A DNA stretch of 64,000 bases from NCBI RefSeq assembly GCF_031583025.1, contig NZ_CP134062.1:2294001-2358000 (forward strand). The letters are read 5' to 3'. Source of the DNA: Mycobacterium sp. Z3061. Its GTDB lineage: Bacteria > Actinomycetota > Actinomycetes > Mycobacteriales > Mycobacteriaceae. Positions 16,840-25,385 of the stretch are shown here, in pieces (position 1 is the first letter of the stretch; the number at the start of each line of letters is the position of its first letter). Below the pieces are notes generated by a model. It saw only the letters and a list, made by a program, of their open reading frames with translations. It ran no database searches and was not told the origin of the DNA. The position numbers and the translations under genes are program-made.

Positions 16840-17592
16840 CTAGGACGCGTCCTCTTCGGAGTCCGGCAGGTTCCCGCGGGACTCGATGACCTTGCGGGCG
16901 ACGTCGGCGAGCTTGATGTTCAGGCCCTGCGAGTGGCGGCGCAGCAGATCAAAGGCGTCGTCCTCGTTCATGTCGTGCAGCATCATCAGCATGCCGACGG
17001 CCTTGCCGATCTCCCGGTTGCTCAGCAGCCCCCGGCGCAGGCTGGTGGCGTCCTCGCCGTGCGCGATGGCGTTGATGGCGACGCTGGCGAAGGACGCCAG
17101 CACCGCCGCGCGCCCGGCCGCCTCGGAGTCGAAGACGTTGGGCGTTTCGCTGAACAGGTTCAGTGCGGCGCCCTTGCGCTTGTCGATCAGCAGCCGGAAG
17201 CCCATAGCCCCACGCACCGGTGTCTCCTCGACCAGGCGGGCGGCGAAATGTGGCCACTGGTTCGGCTTGGTCAGGTCCGGCTCGACCTGCGGCGTTTCTT
17301 CCTCGATCGCATCGATGCACGGGCCGTCACCGGAACGGCGTTCGAGGTCGTCGACACGGTGGGCAAGGCGCGAACTGGCGCCCACGGTGACGTAGCGGTC
17401 GTCGCGCTTGACCAGCAGGCTGGCGTGGTCACAACCCGGGACCACCAGGGTGGCCGCCACACAGATCGCGGCATACATCTGGGTCGCATCCGAACCCTGG
17501 TAGATGATCTCGGCAAGGGCGGCGAAAACCGTTGCCGGGTCAGCCGTGAGTGCACCCGGTGCTGCACTCGCGGCGGTGGGTTCGTCGGCCAC
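16840..17592 (-). CDS. GAF and ANTAR domain regulator (transcription antiterminator type)
   Basis: 250 residues. A GAF-type sensory domain (about 20-165: QMYAAICVAATLVVPGCDHASLLV, SGDGPCIDAI) is followed by an ANTAR domain (about 183-240: LRRGLLSNREIGKAVGMLMM, AFDLLRRHSQGLNIKLADVA). ANTAR domains bind paired hexaloop hairpins in nascent RNA and prevent termination. GAF-ANTAR proteins are common in mycobacteria, but M. tuberculosis, from memory, has none at this site. Its 3' end lies 8 bp from the DUF2469 gene, and it is probably transcribed with or after the WS/DGAT gene at 17650-19008. The ligand of the GAF domain is unknown. Confidence 0.9.
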   Translation of the reverse strand: MADEPTAASAAPGALTADPATVFAALAEIIYQGSDATQMYAAICVAATLVVPGCDHASLLVKRDDRYVTVGASSRLAHRVDDLERRSGDGPCIDAIEEETPQVEPDLTKPNQWPHFAARLVEETPVRGAMGFRLLIDKRKGAALNLFSETPNVFDSEAAGRAAVLASFASVAINAIAHGEDATSLRRGLLSNREIGKAVGMLMMLHDMNEDDAFDLLRRHSQGLNIKLADVARKVIESRGNLPDSEEDAS

Positions 17593-17649
17593 GTCGCTTC
17601 CTCCCTTCGGCGCTGCTATGGCCGTAGAGTAGCGGGACCCCGCGCGGCC

Positions 17650-19008
17650 TCACACGCCGACGGCGCGTTCGAGATCTTTCAGAGACGTCTCCAGGTGACT
17701 CAGCATGCGTTGCAGGTGCGGCACACTGCCTCTGGCGCCGACAAGTCCGAAGTCGAGATTCTCGGCGTTGTTGGTCACCGTGATGTTCATCGCCTGACCA
17801 TCCAAGGTAATCGACAATGGGTAGTTGCCGACCATCTGCGCCCCCCGCCAGTACAGCGGCTCTTTGGAACCGGGCACGTTGGAGATCACGATGTTGAACG
17901 GTGGCGGGGCGGTGCGGATGAAACCGGGGATGAGTCCGAGGAACAGACCACCGGTCATGAAGGCGGACAGCGCGAGCTGCTGAACCTTGGGCAGCTGATT
18001 GAACACCTCCTTCTGCTCGCTCATCGACGAGCTGATGCCCTGGATGCGCTTGCCCGCATCTTCGATGTGGGTGTTCAGGTTGCACAACACGGTGCCCACC
18101 GAGTTGCCGCCGGTTTCGGCTTCGCCTTCCTTGCGCAGGCTCACCGGCACCATCGCGATCAGCGGAGTGTCCGGCAGCGCGTTCTGTTCGATCAGGTAGG
18201 TGCGGAGTGCACCGGCTGACATGGCCAGCACGACGTCGTTGAAGGACGCGTTTGCCGCGTCCTTCACCGCGAAGATCCGTTCCAGCGGCCACGACTGGGC
18301 GGCGATGCGGCGGGCGCCGCCGATCCGGACGTTGAACATCGTCTTGGGCGCCCGGAAGGGGAACGTCAGCTGCTGTTCCAGTAGCGCCGCACGGGCCAGT
18401 GACAACGTGGAAGGCGCGAGGGCGGCGGTCGATCGCACGGTGTCGGTGAGCGCGTCCAGTGGCGACGACTTCTGACCGCCTCCGGGGCGATGGCGTGGCT
18501 TCAGCTCCCAGGGCACCCGCACCTCGTCGTCGTCCGGATTGTCGGTGAAAGCGCGTTGCATCAGCCGCAGTGCGGACACGCCGTCCATCAGCGAATGGTG
18601 GAACTTGGTGTACACCGCGTAGCGCCCGTCGTTGAGCCCCTCCACCAGGTGCGCCTCCCACAGGGGCCGGTGGCGATCGAGCAGGCTGCCGTGCAGCCGC
18701 GACGCCAGCTCGAGCAGCTCGCGCACCCGGCCCGGTCGCGGCAGCGCCGAGCGCCGGAAGTGGTAGTCGAGTTCGACCTCGCGCTGATGCGACCACGCGA
18801 GGTTGGTGACCGGCCCGAAAAACGCCGGGTGCTTGCGGAACGTGGGTTGGACGTCGGTGCACCGCAGCATGGACTCGTACGCCTCGGTGACGAAATCCTC
18901 ATCGGCACCTTCCGGTGGCTTGAACAGCTGCAGAGCGCCCACGTGCATGGGGTGTTCGCGGGATTCGCCGACCAGGAACATGGAGTCGGCCGGTGCTATC
19001 AGCTGCAT
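17650..19008 (-). CDS. Wax ester synthase/diacylglycerol acyltransferase (WS/DGAT) family
   Basis: 452 residues, a normal length for the family. The catalytic HHxxxDG motif is HHSLMDG at 137-143. Other signatures are MFLVGESREHPMHVGALQLF at the N terminus, PLWEAHLVEGL, FNDVVLAMSAGALRTYL and NIVISNVPGSKEPLYW near the C terminus. These enzymes join acyl-CoA to diacylglycerol or fatty alcohol, making triacylglycerol or wax esters that mycobacteria store. A ribosome binding site (AGAGGAA) precedes the ATG. It is one of the many family paralogues in mycobacteria; which one cannot be settled by eye. Confidence 0.93.
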   Translation of the reverse strand: MQLIAPADSMFLVGESREHPMHVGALQLFKPPEGADEDFVTEAYESMLRCTDVQPTFRKHPAFFGPVTNLAWSHQREVELDYHFRRSALPRPGRVRELLELASRLHGSLLDRHRPLWEAHLVEGLNDGRYAVYTKFHHSLMDGVSALRLMQRAFTDNPDDDEVRVPWELKPRHRPGGGQKSSPLDALTDTVRSTAALAPSTLSLARAALLEQQLTFPFRAPKTMFNVRIGGARRIAAQSWPLERIFAVKDAANASFNDVVLAMSAGALRTYLIEQNALPDTPLIAMVPVSLRKEGEAETGGNSVGTVLCNLNTHIEDAGKRIQGISSSMSEQKEVFNQLPKVQQLALSAFMTGGLFLGLIPGFIRTAPPPFNIVISNVPGSKEPLYWRGAQMVGNYPLSITLDGQAMNITVTNNAENLDFGLVGARGSVPHLQRMLSHLETSLKDLERAVGV

Positions 19009-19135
19009 GGTTCCTCTTTCGCCGGGATGCCCGATGTGAACGCGCTATGAATAACCATCTGCCGCAGTTCGCACACATCTGTGACCTACGACTTTTTGCG
19101 TTTGGCCAGTGGCGGCTCTGGGAAGTTCCGTTCAA

Positions 19136-20128
19136 ATGGGAATTACTGTCGCCGTCACCGGCCCGACCGGAGAGATCGGCATCTCCGCCGTTACGGCCCT
19201 GGAGCGCGAGCCTGCGGTCAGCAAAATCATCGGTATGGCGCGCCGGCCGTTTGATCCGCTGTCGCGCGGCTGGACCAAGACGACCTACATGCAGGGCGAC
19301 ATCCTGGACCGGGAGGCCGTCGACGCGCTGGTCGCCGACGCCGACGTCGTGGTTCACCTGGCCTTCATCGTCATGGGATCGCGGGAGGAGAGCGAACGGG
19401 TCAACCTGCAGGGCACCCGTAACGTGTTCGAAGCGACTGTGGCCGCGCAGACGGCATCCGGTCAGCCGCGCCGTCTGGTCTACACCTCTTCGGTCGCGGC
19501 CTACGGCTACCACTCCGACAACCCGGTGCCGCTCACCGAGGACGTGCCCACCCGGGGTTCCGACGAGCATTACTACTCCGCGCAGAAATCGGCGTGCGAG
19601 GCCGTGCTCGCCGAGGTCACCGCGGATTCACCGCTGGACGTCTTCGTGCTGCGGCCCTGCATCGTCACCGGCCCCGAAGCACCCGCCCTCGCCGACGCGA
19701 TGCCGTGGAACCAGCTACCCGCTCCGCTGCGGGCGGTGTCGAAGGTGCTGCAGAAACTCAAGCCGGTGATCCCGGATCCCGGTGTGCCGCTGCAACTGGT
19801 ACACCACGACGACGTCGCCGCCGCCATAGCGCTGGCGGCGGTGGCCCCCGCCCCGCCGGGTGCTTACAACATCGCCGGCAACGGGTTGGTGACCATCAGC
19901 GATGTCGCCCGTGCGTTGGGTGGCCGACCGGTGCGGGTCCCCGCGGCAGCGGCCTCGGCGGCCTCGGCGGCGATCTCCCACCTGCCGTTCGTCCCATCGC
20001 TGCTGGAATGGCTGCATGTGGCACGCGCGTCGGTCGTGATGGACACCACCCGGGCCCAGCGCGACCTCGGCTGGCACCCGACGCACACCTCGGCGGAGGC
20101 ACTGGAGTCGCTGGCGTCAGCGGTGTGA
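19136..20128 (+). CDS. NAD-dependent epimerase/dehydratase family protein
   Basis: 330 residues from ATG at 19136. The extended short-chain dehydrogenase fold is shown by the N-terminal TGPTGEIGISAV (variant of the GxxGxxG nucleotide motif), DADVVVHLAF, YTSSVAAYG and the active-site YYSAQK (YxxxK). The substrate is unknown; sugar-nucleotide or hydroxysteroid-like substrates are typical. It diverges from the WS/DGAT gene with a 127-bp gap and precedes fdhD. With the ANTAR and WS/DGAT genes it occupies the place of fdhF in M. tuberculosis. Confidence 0.9.
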   Translation: MGITVAVTGPTGEIGISAVTALEREPAVSKIIGMARRPFDPLSRGWTKTTYMQGDILDREAVDALVADADVVVHLAFIVMGSREESERVNLQGTRNVFEATVAAQTASGQPRRLVYTSSVAAYGYHSDNPVPLTEDVPTRGSDEHYYSAQKSACEAVLAEVTADSPLDVFVLRPCIVTGPEAPALADAMPWNQLPAPLRAVSKVLQKLKPVIPDPGVPLQLVHHDDVAAAIALAAVAPAPPGAYNIAGNGLVTISDVARALGGRPVRVPAAAASAASAAISHLPFVPSLLEWLHVARASVVMDTTRAQRDLGWHPTHTSAEALESLASAV

Positions 20129-20154
20129 GGCCGGCCGCCCGATTCCAGTCGGGG

Positions 20155-20160
20155 TACGTT
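20155..20160 (+). promoter_or_regulatory. Probable -10 box upstream of fdhD
   Basis: TACGTT lies 6 nt before a GTG at 20167. That GTG opens a frame that ends after 16 codons, while the fdhD frame starts at GTG 20205. The box-to-GTG distance matches the leaderless promoters of lepB, dxr and pknI and suggests the original fdhD start was at 20167. Confidence 0.45.
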
Positions 20161-20204
20161 GAGGCCGTGACAGCCGAGACTGCGGTGTCGGGCGGGAAGA
20201 CCCG

Positions 20205-21026
20205 GTGCGGCACCTGACCGCGCGGCGGCGGGTCAAGCATCTGGCCGGCGCCCAGGAAACCACCCGTCAGGAGACCCTGGCCGTCGAGGAGCCGCTCGAG
20301 ATTCGTCTCAACGGCGTGCCGACCACCGTCACCATGCGGACGCCGGGCTCGGATTTTGAACTCGCGCAAGGGTTTCTGCTCACCGAGGGGATCATCGCGC
20401 AGCGCGACGACGTGCTGGCGATCCGCTACTGCGAGGGCCGCGACGACGACGGCGTAAACAGCTACAACGTCCTGGATGCGACGTTGGCGCCCGGCGTCGA
20501 ACCACCGAATCTCGACGTTACGCGCAACTTCTACACCACGTCGTCCTGCGGGGTGTGTGGCAAAGCGTCGCTGGAGGCGGTGCGACTGATCAGCCGGCAC
20601 GCGCCCGGCGACGATCCGGTGACCGTCGGCGCGGCCGTACTGCGGGCGATGCCCGATCAGCTTCGGTCCGCGCAGAAGGTCTTCGCCGCGACCGGAGGTC
20701 TGCACGCCGCCGCCCTGTTCACGGCGGACGGGACCATGCTGACCGTGCGCGAGGACATCGGCCGGCACAACGCGGTCGACAAGGTCATCGGATGGGCGCT
20801 GGAGCGCGGCCGGGTGCCATTGGCCGCGACGGTGCTGCTGGTCAGCGGGCGGGCCTCGTTCGAATTGACGCAGAAGGCGCTGATGGCCGGCATTCCGGTG
20901 CTGGCCGCGGTCTCGGCGCCGTCATCGCTGGCCGTCGCGCTGGCCGAGGAGTCGGGGATCACGCTGGTGGCGTTCCTGCGGGAGCACTCGATGAACGTCT
21001 ACAGCCGGGCGGACCGGGTTAAGTGA
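20205..21026 (+). CDS. fdhD: Formate dehydrogenase accessory sulfurtransferase FdhD
   Basis: 273 residues from GTG at 20205. FdhD transfers sulfur from a cysteine desulfurase to the molybdenum cofactor of formate dehydrogenases. Key features are [14 protein letters not shown], the mobile-loop cysteines C115-G-V-C118-[27 protein letters not shown] and [16 protein letters not shown]. Formate dehydrogenase itself (fdhF) is not next to it here, unlike M. tuberculosis. The N terminus may be shortened by a 1-nt deletion: a GTG at 20167 with a good -10 box would join this frame if one more G were present in the run at 20194-20196. Confidence 0.93.
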   Translation: MRHLTARRRVKHLAGAQETTRQETLAVEEPLEIRLNGVPTTVTMRTPGSDFELAQGFLLTEGIIAQRDDVLAIRYCEGRDDDGVNSYNVLDATLAPGVEPPNLDVTRNFYTTSSCGVCGKASLEAVRLISRHAPGDDPVTVGAAVLRAMPDQLRSAQKVFAATGGLHAAALFTADGTMLTVREDIGRHNAVDKVIGWALERGRVPLAATVLLVSGRASFELTQKALMAGIPVLAAVSAPSSLAVALAEESGITLVAFLREHSMNVYSRADRVK

Positions 21027-21074
21027 CCCCCGGCGCGGGTAGCCGCTCGAAACCACCCACGTGAGGAGACGGCC

Positions 21075-21305
21075 ATGCTGCACGAAATGGTGTTAGCCGC
21101 GCAGAGCAATCCCGAGGCCGCGGGCTTCATCCTGCGCGGTATCAAGGGGATCTTCGTCGCGATAGGCAGCGTCATCGCGGCCGTCATCTGCGCCGTCGTC
21201 GCGTCGATGAAGGGCCGCAGCGCCCTGTTCTGGGGGATCCTGGGGTTATTCTTCAGCATCTTCACGCTGATCGTCGTCATCGTCATCCCGAGCAAGAAGA
21301 CCTAG
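21075..21305 (+). CDS. Small two-segment membrane protein
   Basis: 76 residues from ATG at 21075, behind a good ribosome binding site (GAGGAG). Two membrane segments are predicted at about 24-45 (GIFVAIGSVIAAVICAVVAS) and 52-72 (FWGILGLFFSIFTLIVVIV), joined by a short basic loop, with a basic end SKKT. No known family is recognised. The clear start signal and hydrophobic pattern support a real gene. Confidence 0.7.
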   Translation: MLHEMVLAAQSNPEAAGFILRGIKGIFVAIGSVIAAVICAVVASMKGRSALFWGILGLFFSIFTLIVVIVIPSKKT

Positions 21306-21439
21306 ATTTCGAGTTCTCCATCGCGTGATCGAGGCTTGCTTGGGGATAGCTGCGTAACTGTGGACAACCGGTAGGCCCTTGCGCCTGCGGGCCTGTTGTT
21401 TGCCGGCCCGTGTCGTCGCCCCCGGGCAGTTTAGGCGGC

Positions 21440-21817
21440 ATGACGACCGAAAGAACCATGACGCGCGCCCAGCTGGGAGCGTGGGGCGAGCAGCTGGCCG
21501 CCGATCATCTGAGCAGGCTCGGGCTGGCCGTCCTCGGCCGCAACTGGCGTTGCCGATACGGCGAACTGGACCTGATTGCGTGCGACAGAGTCCGCCGCAC
21601 GGTGGTTTTCGTCGAGGTCAAAACCCGCAGCGGTGACGGGTTCGGCGGCCTCGCCGAGGCAGTGACCGGCACGAAGGTGCGTCGGTTGCGTCGCCTGGCC
21701 GGGCTCTGGCTGGCGGGTCAGGACGAACGCTGGGCCGCAATCCGCATCGACGTGATCGGGGTGCGGATCGGTCGCCGGCCGGCGCCGGAGCTCACCCACC
21801 TGCAGGGCATCGGCTGA
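21440..21817 (+). CDS. UPF0102 (YraN) family predicted endonuclease-like protein
   Basis: 125 residues from ATG at 21440. The restriction-endonuclease-like core is visible in RNWRCRYGELDLIACD and TVVFVEVKTRSGDGFGG, which carry the D...ExK residues of the PD-(D/E)xK fold. The family function is unsettled; links to DNA uptake and repair are suggested by its constant place beside comM and dprA, as here. It corresponds to Rv2898c. Its stop overlaps the start of the next gene by 1 nt. Confidence 0.93.
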   Translation: MTTERTMTRAQLGAWGEQLAADHLSRLGLAVLGRNWRCRYGELDLIACDRVRRTVVFVEVKTRSGDGFGGLAEAVTGTKVRRLRRLAGLWLAGQDERWAAIRIDVIGVRIGRRPAPELTHLQGIG

Positions 21818-23328
21818 TGGCACTCGGGCGTGCGTTCTCCGTCGGCGTGCGAGGACTGGACGGCGAAACCGTGGAAATCGAAGCCGACATCTCTTCGGGG
21901 CTGCCGGGTGTGCACCTGGTGGGACTGCCGGACGCGGCGCTGCAGGAGTCCCGCGACCGGGTGCGGGCCGCGGTCGTCAACTGCGGCAACGACTGGCCGC
22001 AGGCGCGGCTGACGCTGGCACTGTCGCCGGCCACCTTGCCGAAGATGGGCTCGGTCTACGACATCGCCCTCGCCGCGGCAGTGCTGTCCGCGCAGCGGAA
22101 AAAGCCCTGGCACCGACTGGAGAAGGCGGTGCTGTTGGGGGAGTTGTCCCTGGACGGCCGGGTGCGGCCGGTGCGCGGGGTACTGCCCGCGGTGCTCGCC
22201 GCCAAGCGAGACGGCTGGCCGTCGGTCGTCGTCCCCGCCGACAACCTGGCCGAAGCCAGTCTGATCGACGGCATCGATGTCTGGGGCGTGCGCACGCTGC
22301 GGCAGCTGCGAGGCTGGCTCAGCGGATCGGCGGAATTAGAGCGACGGATTACCCCGTCGGCCGCCCTCGACGAGCCACCGGTGGATCTCGCCGATGTGGT
22401 CGGGCAGTCGCAGGCCCGCTTCGCCGTCGAGGTCGCCGCCGCGGGAGCGCATCACCTGATGCTCACCGGTCCGCCAGGGGTCGGCAAAACAATGCTCGCG
22501 CAACGGCTTCCAGGCCTGTTGCCGCCGCTGTCTGACACCGAGTCGCTGGAAGTGACCGCGATTCACTCTGTCGCGGGGTTGCTGTCAGCCGACACCCCGC
22601 TGCTGCGCAGGCCACCATTTGTCGCACCCCACCACAGTTCCACTGTCGCGGCACTGGTCGGGGGCGGTTCGGGAATGGCCCGGCCGGGCGCCGTCAGCCG
22701 CGCACACCGCGGCGTGCTGTTCCTCGACGAGTGCGCGGAAATCAGCGTCAGCGTGTTGGAGGCACTGCGAACACCGTTGGAAGACGGCGAGATTCGCCTC
22801 GCCCGCCGGGACGGCGTGGCCTGCTACCCGGCGCGGTTCCAGCTGGTGCTGGCCGCCAACCCGTGCCCGTGTGCGCCGGCCGATCCGCAGGACTGCATCT
22901 GCGCGGGAGCGGTCAAGCGCCGCTATCTGGGCAAGCTCTCGGGTCCGCTGCTGGACCGGGTTGATCTGCGCGTGCAGATGAATCCGGTGCGGGCGGGCGC
23001 GTTCGGAGTCACCGCAGGGGAATCGACGGCGCAGGTACGCCAGCGGGTGACGGCGGCGCGGGACGCGGCCGCCGAAAGGTGGCGCCCGCACGGTTTCAGC
23101 ACCAACGCCGAAGTCAGCGGGCCGTTACTGCGCCGCAAGTTCCGGCCCAGCAGCGCCGCGATGAAGCCGCTGCACAAGGCCCTGGACGACGGAGTGCTCA
23201 GCATCAGGGGGGTGGACCGCACGCTGCGGGTCGCGTGGAGCCTGTCCGATCTGGCCGGCCGTACCTCACCCGGGCTGCCCGAGGTCGCGACCGCACTGAG
23301 TTTCCGGCAGATGGGATCACGGCGATGA
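21817..23328 (+). CDS. YifB/ComM-family Mg-chelatase-like AAA ATPase
   Basis: 503 residues. An N-terminal Lon-substrate-like domain (LGRAFSVGVRGLDGETVEIE) is followed by an AAA+ module with Walker A GPPGVGKTM, Walker B VLFLDECAEI and an ANPCPCAPADPQDCICA cysteine cluster, then a C-terminal Mg-chelatase domain. ComM is a hexameric helicase aiding branch migration in natural transformation. The start overlaps the upstream stop and its end overlaps the dprA start (ATGA at 23325), forming a tight three-gene operon. It corresponds to Rv2897c. Confidence 0.95.
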   Translation: MALGRAFSVGVRGLDGETVEIEADISSGLPGVHLVGLPDAALQESRDRVRAAVVNCGNDWPQARLTLALSPATLPKMGSVYDIALAAAVLSAQRKKPWHRLEKAVLLGELSLDGRVRPVRGVLPAVLAAKRDGWPSVVVPADNLAEASLIDGIDVWGVRTLRQLRGWLSGSAELERRITPSAALDEPPVDLADVVGQSQARFAVEVAAAGAHHLMLTGPPGVGKTMLAQRLPGLLPPLSDTESLEVTAIHSVAGLLSADTPLLRRPPFVAPHHSSTVAALVGGGSGMARPGAVSRAHRGVLFLDECAEISVSVLEALRTPLEDGEIRLARRDGVACYPARFQLVLAANPCPCAPADPQDCICAGAVKRRYLGKLSGPLLDRVDLRVQMNPVRAGAFGVTAGESTAQVRQRVTAARDAAAERWRPHGFSTNAEVSGPLLRRKFRPSSAAMKPLHKALDDGVLSIRGVDRTLRVAWSLSDLAGRTSPGLPEVATALSFRQMGSRR

Positions 23329-24464
23329 ACGACAACGCCACCATGCGGGCCTGGGCATACCTGTCGCGGGTGGCCGAACCGCCCTGCGCCGAGCTGGCCG
23401 ACCTGGTCCTAGGCGTCGGGCCGCAGGAGGCCGCCGAGCGGGTCCGTCGCGGCCTGGTCGACGACGACCTGTTGCGGCTCACCGCGGCGCGGCGCGAAAT
23501 CGACCAGGCCGCAACAGACCTCGACGCGATTCTGCGCCGTGGCGGCCGGCTGGTCACTCCCGACGACGACGAGTGGCCGGTGCTCGCGTTCGCCGCGTTC
23601 GACGGCATCCGGTCCAGGAACACGATGCCGATGGTGTTGTGGGCCGCCGGACCCGCGCGCCTGGATGAGGTGAGCACGCGCGCGGCCGCACTGGTAGGTA
23701 CCCGGGCCGCGACGGCATACGGGGAACATGTCGCCCACGAACTGGCCACCGGTCTGGCACAGCATGATGTCGCGGTGGTGTCCGGGGGCGCCTACGGCAT
23801 CGACGGGGCTGCTCACCGCGCGGCGCTGGCCGCGGACGGAGTCACCATCGCGGTCCTGGCCTGCGGGCTCGACGTTCCCTACCCGGCGGGGCATTCCGCG
23901 CTGCTGCACCGCATCGGCCAACACGGTCTGGTGTGCACCGAATACCCGCCGGGCGTGCGCCCGGCGCGATTCCGGTTCCTGACCCGCAACCGCCTGGTGG
24001 CAGCGCTGTCCGGCGCGGCGGTGGTGGTGGAGGCGGGGTTGCGCAGTGGAGCTGCCAACACCGCCGCCTGGGCGCGATCGCTGGGCCGGGTCGTGGCGGC
24101 GGTACCCGGGCCGGTGACGTCGTCGGCGTCGGCGGGTTGTCATGTGCTGCTGCGCAACGGCGCGGAGCTGGTCACCCGCTACGAGGAGATCGTTGAGTTG
24201 GTCGGCCGTATCGGCGAGCTCGCGCCCGACGAGCCGCGGCCCGCCACTGCCCTGGACGGGCTGGACGAGGCCGAGCGGCGGGTCTACGAGGCGTTGCCCG
24301 GCCGGGGCGCGGCCGCAGTCGACCAGATCGCCGTCGCCGCCGGCCTACCCCCGGAACACGTGCTGGGGCCGCTGGCATTGCTGGAATTGACGGGCCTGGT
24401 CGAGTGTCGCGACGGCTGCTGGCGGATTGTGCGGAAACGGCGCGGCCAGGCTCGACTCGTATAG
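23325..24464 (+). CDS. dprA: DNA processing protein DprA/Smf
   Basis: 379 residues from ATG at 23325, overlapping the preceding stop by 4 nt. A longer in-frame upstream reading inside the ATPase gene is rejected. The Rossmann-like DprA core is shown by ALVGTRAATAYGE, VVSGGAYGIDGAAHRAAL, LDVPYPAGH, TEYPPGVRP and FLTRNRLVAALS. A C-terminal winged-helix-like region follows (AVDQIAVAAGLPPEHVLGPL). DprA loads RecA on incoming single-stranded DNA. Natural competence is not established in most mycobacteria, so its role here is open. Confidence 0.94.
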   Translation: MNDNATMRAWAYLSRVAEPPCAELADLVLGVGPQEAAERVRRGLVDDDLLRLTAARREIDQAATDLDAILRRGGRLVTPDDDEWPVLAFAAFDGIRSRNTMPMVLWAAGPARLDEVSTRAAALVGTRAATAYGEHVAHELATGLAQHDVAVVSGGAYGIDGAAHRAALAADGVTIAVLACGLDVPYPAGHSALLHRIGQHGLVCTEYPPGVRPARFRFLTRNRLVAALSGAAVVVEAGLRSGAANTAAWARSLGRVVAAVPGPVTSSASAGCHVLLRNGAELVTRYEEIVELVGRIGELAPDEPRPATALDGLDEAERRVYEALPGRGAAAVDQIAVAAGLPPEHVLGPLALLELTGLVECRDGCWRIVRKRRGQARLV

Positions 24465-24465
24465 T
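24460..24465 (+). promoter_or_regulatory. Probable -10 box of viuB
   Basis: TATAGT overlaps the dprA stop codon. An AGGAGG ribosome binding site at 24489-24494 then precedes the viuB GTG at 24498. No iron-box-like palindrome was noticed in the gap. Confidence 0.4.
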
Positions 24466-24497
24466 CGACGTGGGGTCAGATCACGACAGGAGGATCA

Positions 24498-25349
24498 GTG
24501 GCAGGCCGGCCTGTACAGGCTTTTGAAGTGGTCAGTACCGAGCAGCTCACTCCGCACATGATGCGGGTTGTGCTGGGCAGCAACAACTTCGACACGTTCG
24601 TGCCGAGCAAGTTCACCGATTCCTACGTCAAGTTGGTGTTCGTCTCCCAGGACGTCGACGTAGCCGCCCTGCCGCAGCCGCTGACGATCGACAGCTTCGC
24701 CGAGCTGCCGCCGGAAAAACGCCCGCCGGTGCGCACCATCACCGTTCGCCGCGTCGACGAAGACGCCGGCCAGATCACGGTGGATATCGCCGTGCACGGC
24801 GAGCACGGGGTGGCAGGGCAGTGGGCCGCCACCGCCCAGCCGGGCCGGCCGATCTACCTGATGGGACCCAGCGGCGCCTACAGCCCCGACCCGGCTGCCG
24901 ACTGGCATCTGCTCGCCGGCGACGAGGCCGCGCTGCCGGCCATCGCGGCCGCGCTGGAAGCGCTGCCCGACTCAGCGGTCGGGATGGCATTCATCGAGGT
25001 GGCGGGTCCCGACGACGAGATACCCCTGACGGCCCCCGACGGCGTCGAGGTCAACTGGGTGTACCGCGGCGGGCGGGCGGACCTGGTGCCCGAAGACCGC
25101 GCCGGTGACCACGCGCCGCTGATCGAGGCGGTCACCACCGCCCGCTGGCTGCCCGGCCAGGTCCACGTCTTCATCCACGGCGAGGCGCAGGCCGTCATGC
25201 ACAACCTGCGGCCCTACATCCGCAAGGAGCGCGGCGTCGACGCCCAGTGGGCGGCGTCGATCTCCGGCTACTGGCGGCGCGGCCGCACCGAAGAGACGTT
25301 CCGGCAGTGGAAGAAGGAACTGGCCGAGGCGGAATCCCCGGAGCGGTAA
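24498..25349 (+). CDS. viuB: Siderophore-interacting protein (ViuB-like FAD-binding ferric reductase)
   Basis: 283 residues from GTG at 24498. The protein belongs to the siderophore-interacting reductase family, a ferredoxin-reductase-type fold with an FAD domain (RTITVRRVDEDAGQITVDI, MGPSGAYSPDPAADW) and an NAD(P)H-like domain (LLAGDEAALPAIAAALE). The C terminus has the family signature RKERGVDAQWAASISGYWRRGRTEE, in part GYWRRGRTEE. It releases iron from siderophores by reduction in the cytoplasm. It corresponds to Rv2895c. Confidence 0.93.
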   Translation: MAGRPVQAFEVVSTEQLTPHMMRVVLGSNNFDTFVPSKFTDSYVKLVFVSQDVDVAALPQPLTIDSFAELPPEKRPPVRTITVRRVDEDAGQITVDIAVHGEHGVAGQWAATAQPGRPIYLMGPSGAYSPDPAADWHLLAGDEAALPAIAAALEALPDSAVGMAFIEVAGPDDEIPLTAPDGVEVNWVYRGGRADLVPEDRAGDHAPLIEAVTTARWLPGQVHVFIHGEAQAVMHNLRPYIRKERGVDAQWAASISGYWRRGRTEETFRQWKKELAEAESPER

Positions 25350-25385
25350 TGTTCGCCGATACCGTCGGCTGGCATTCTCTAAGTC

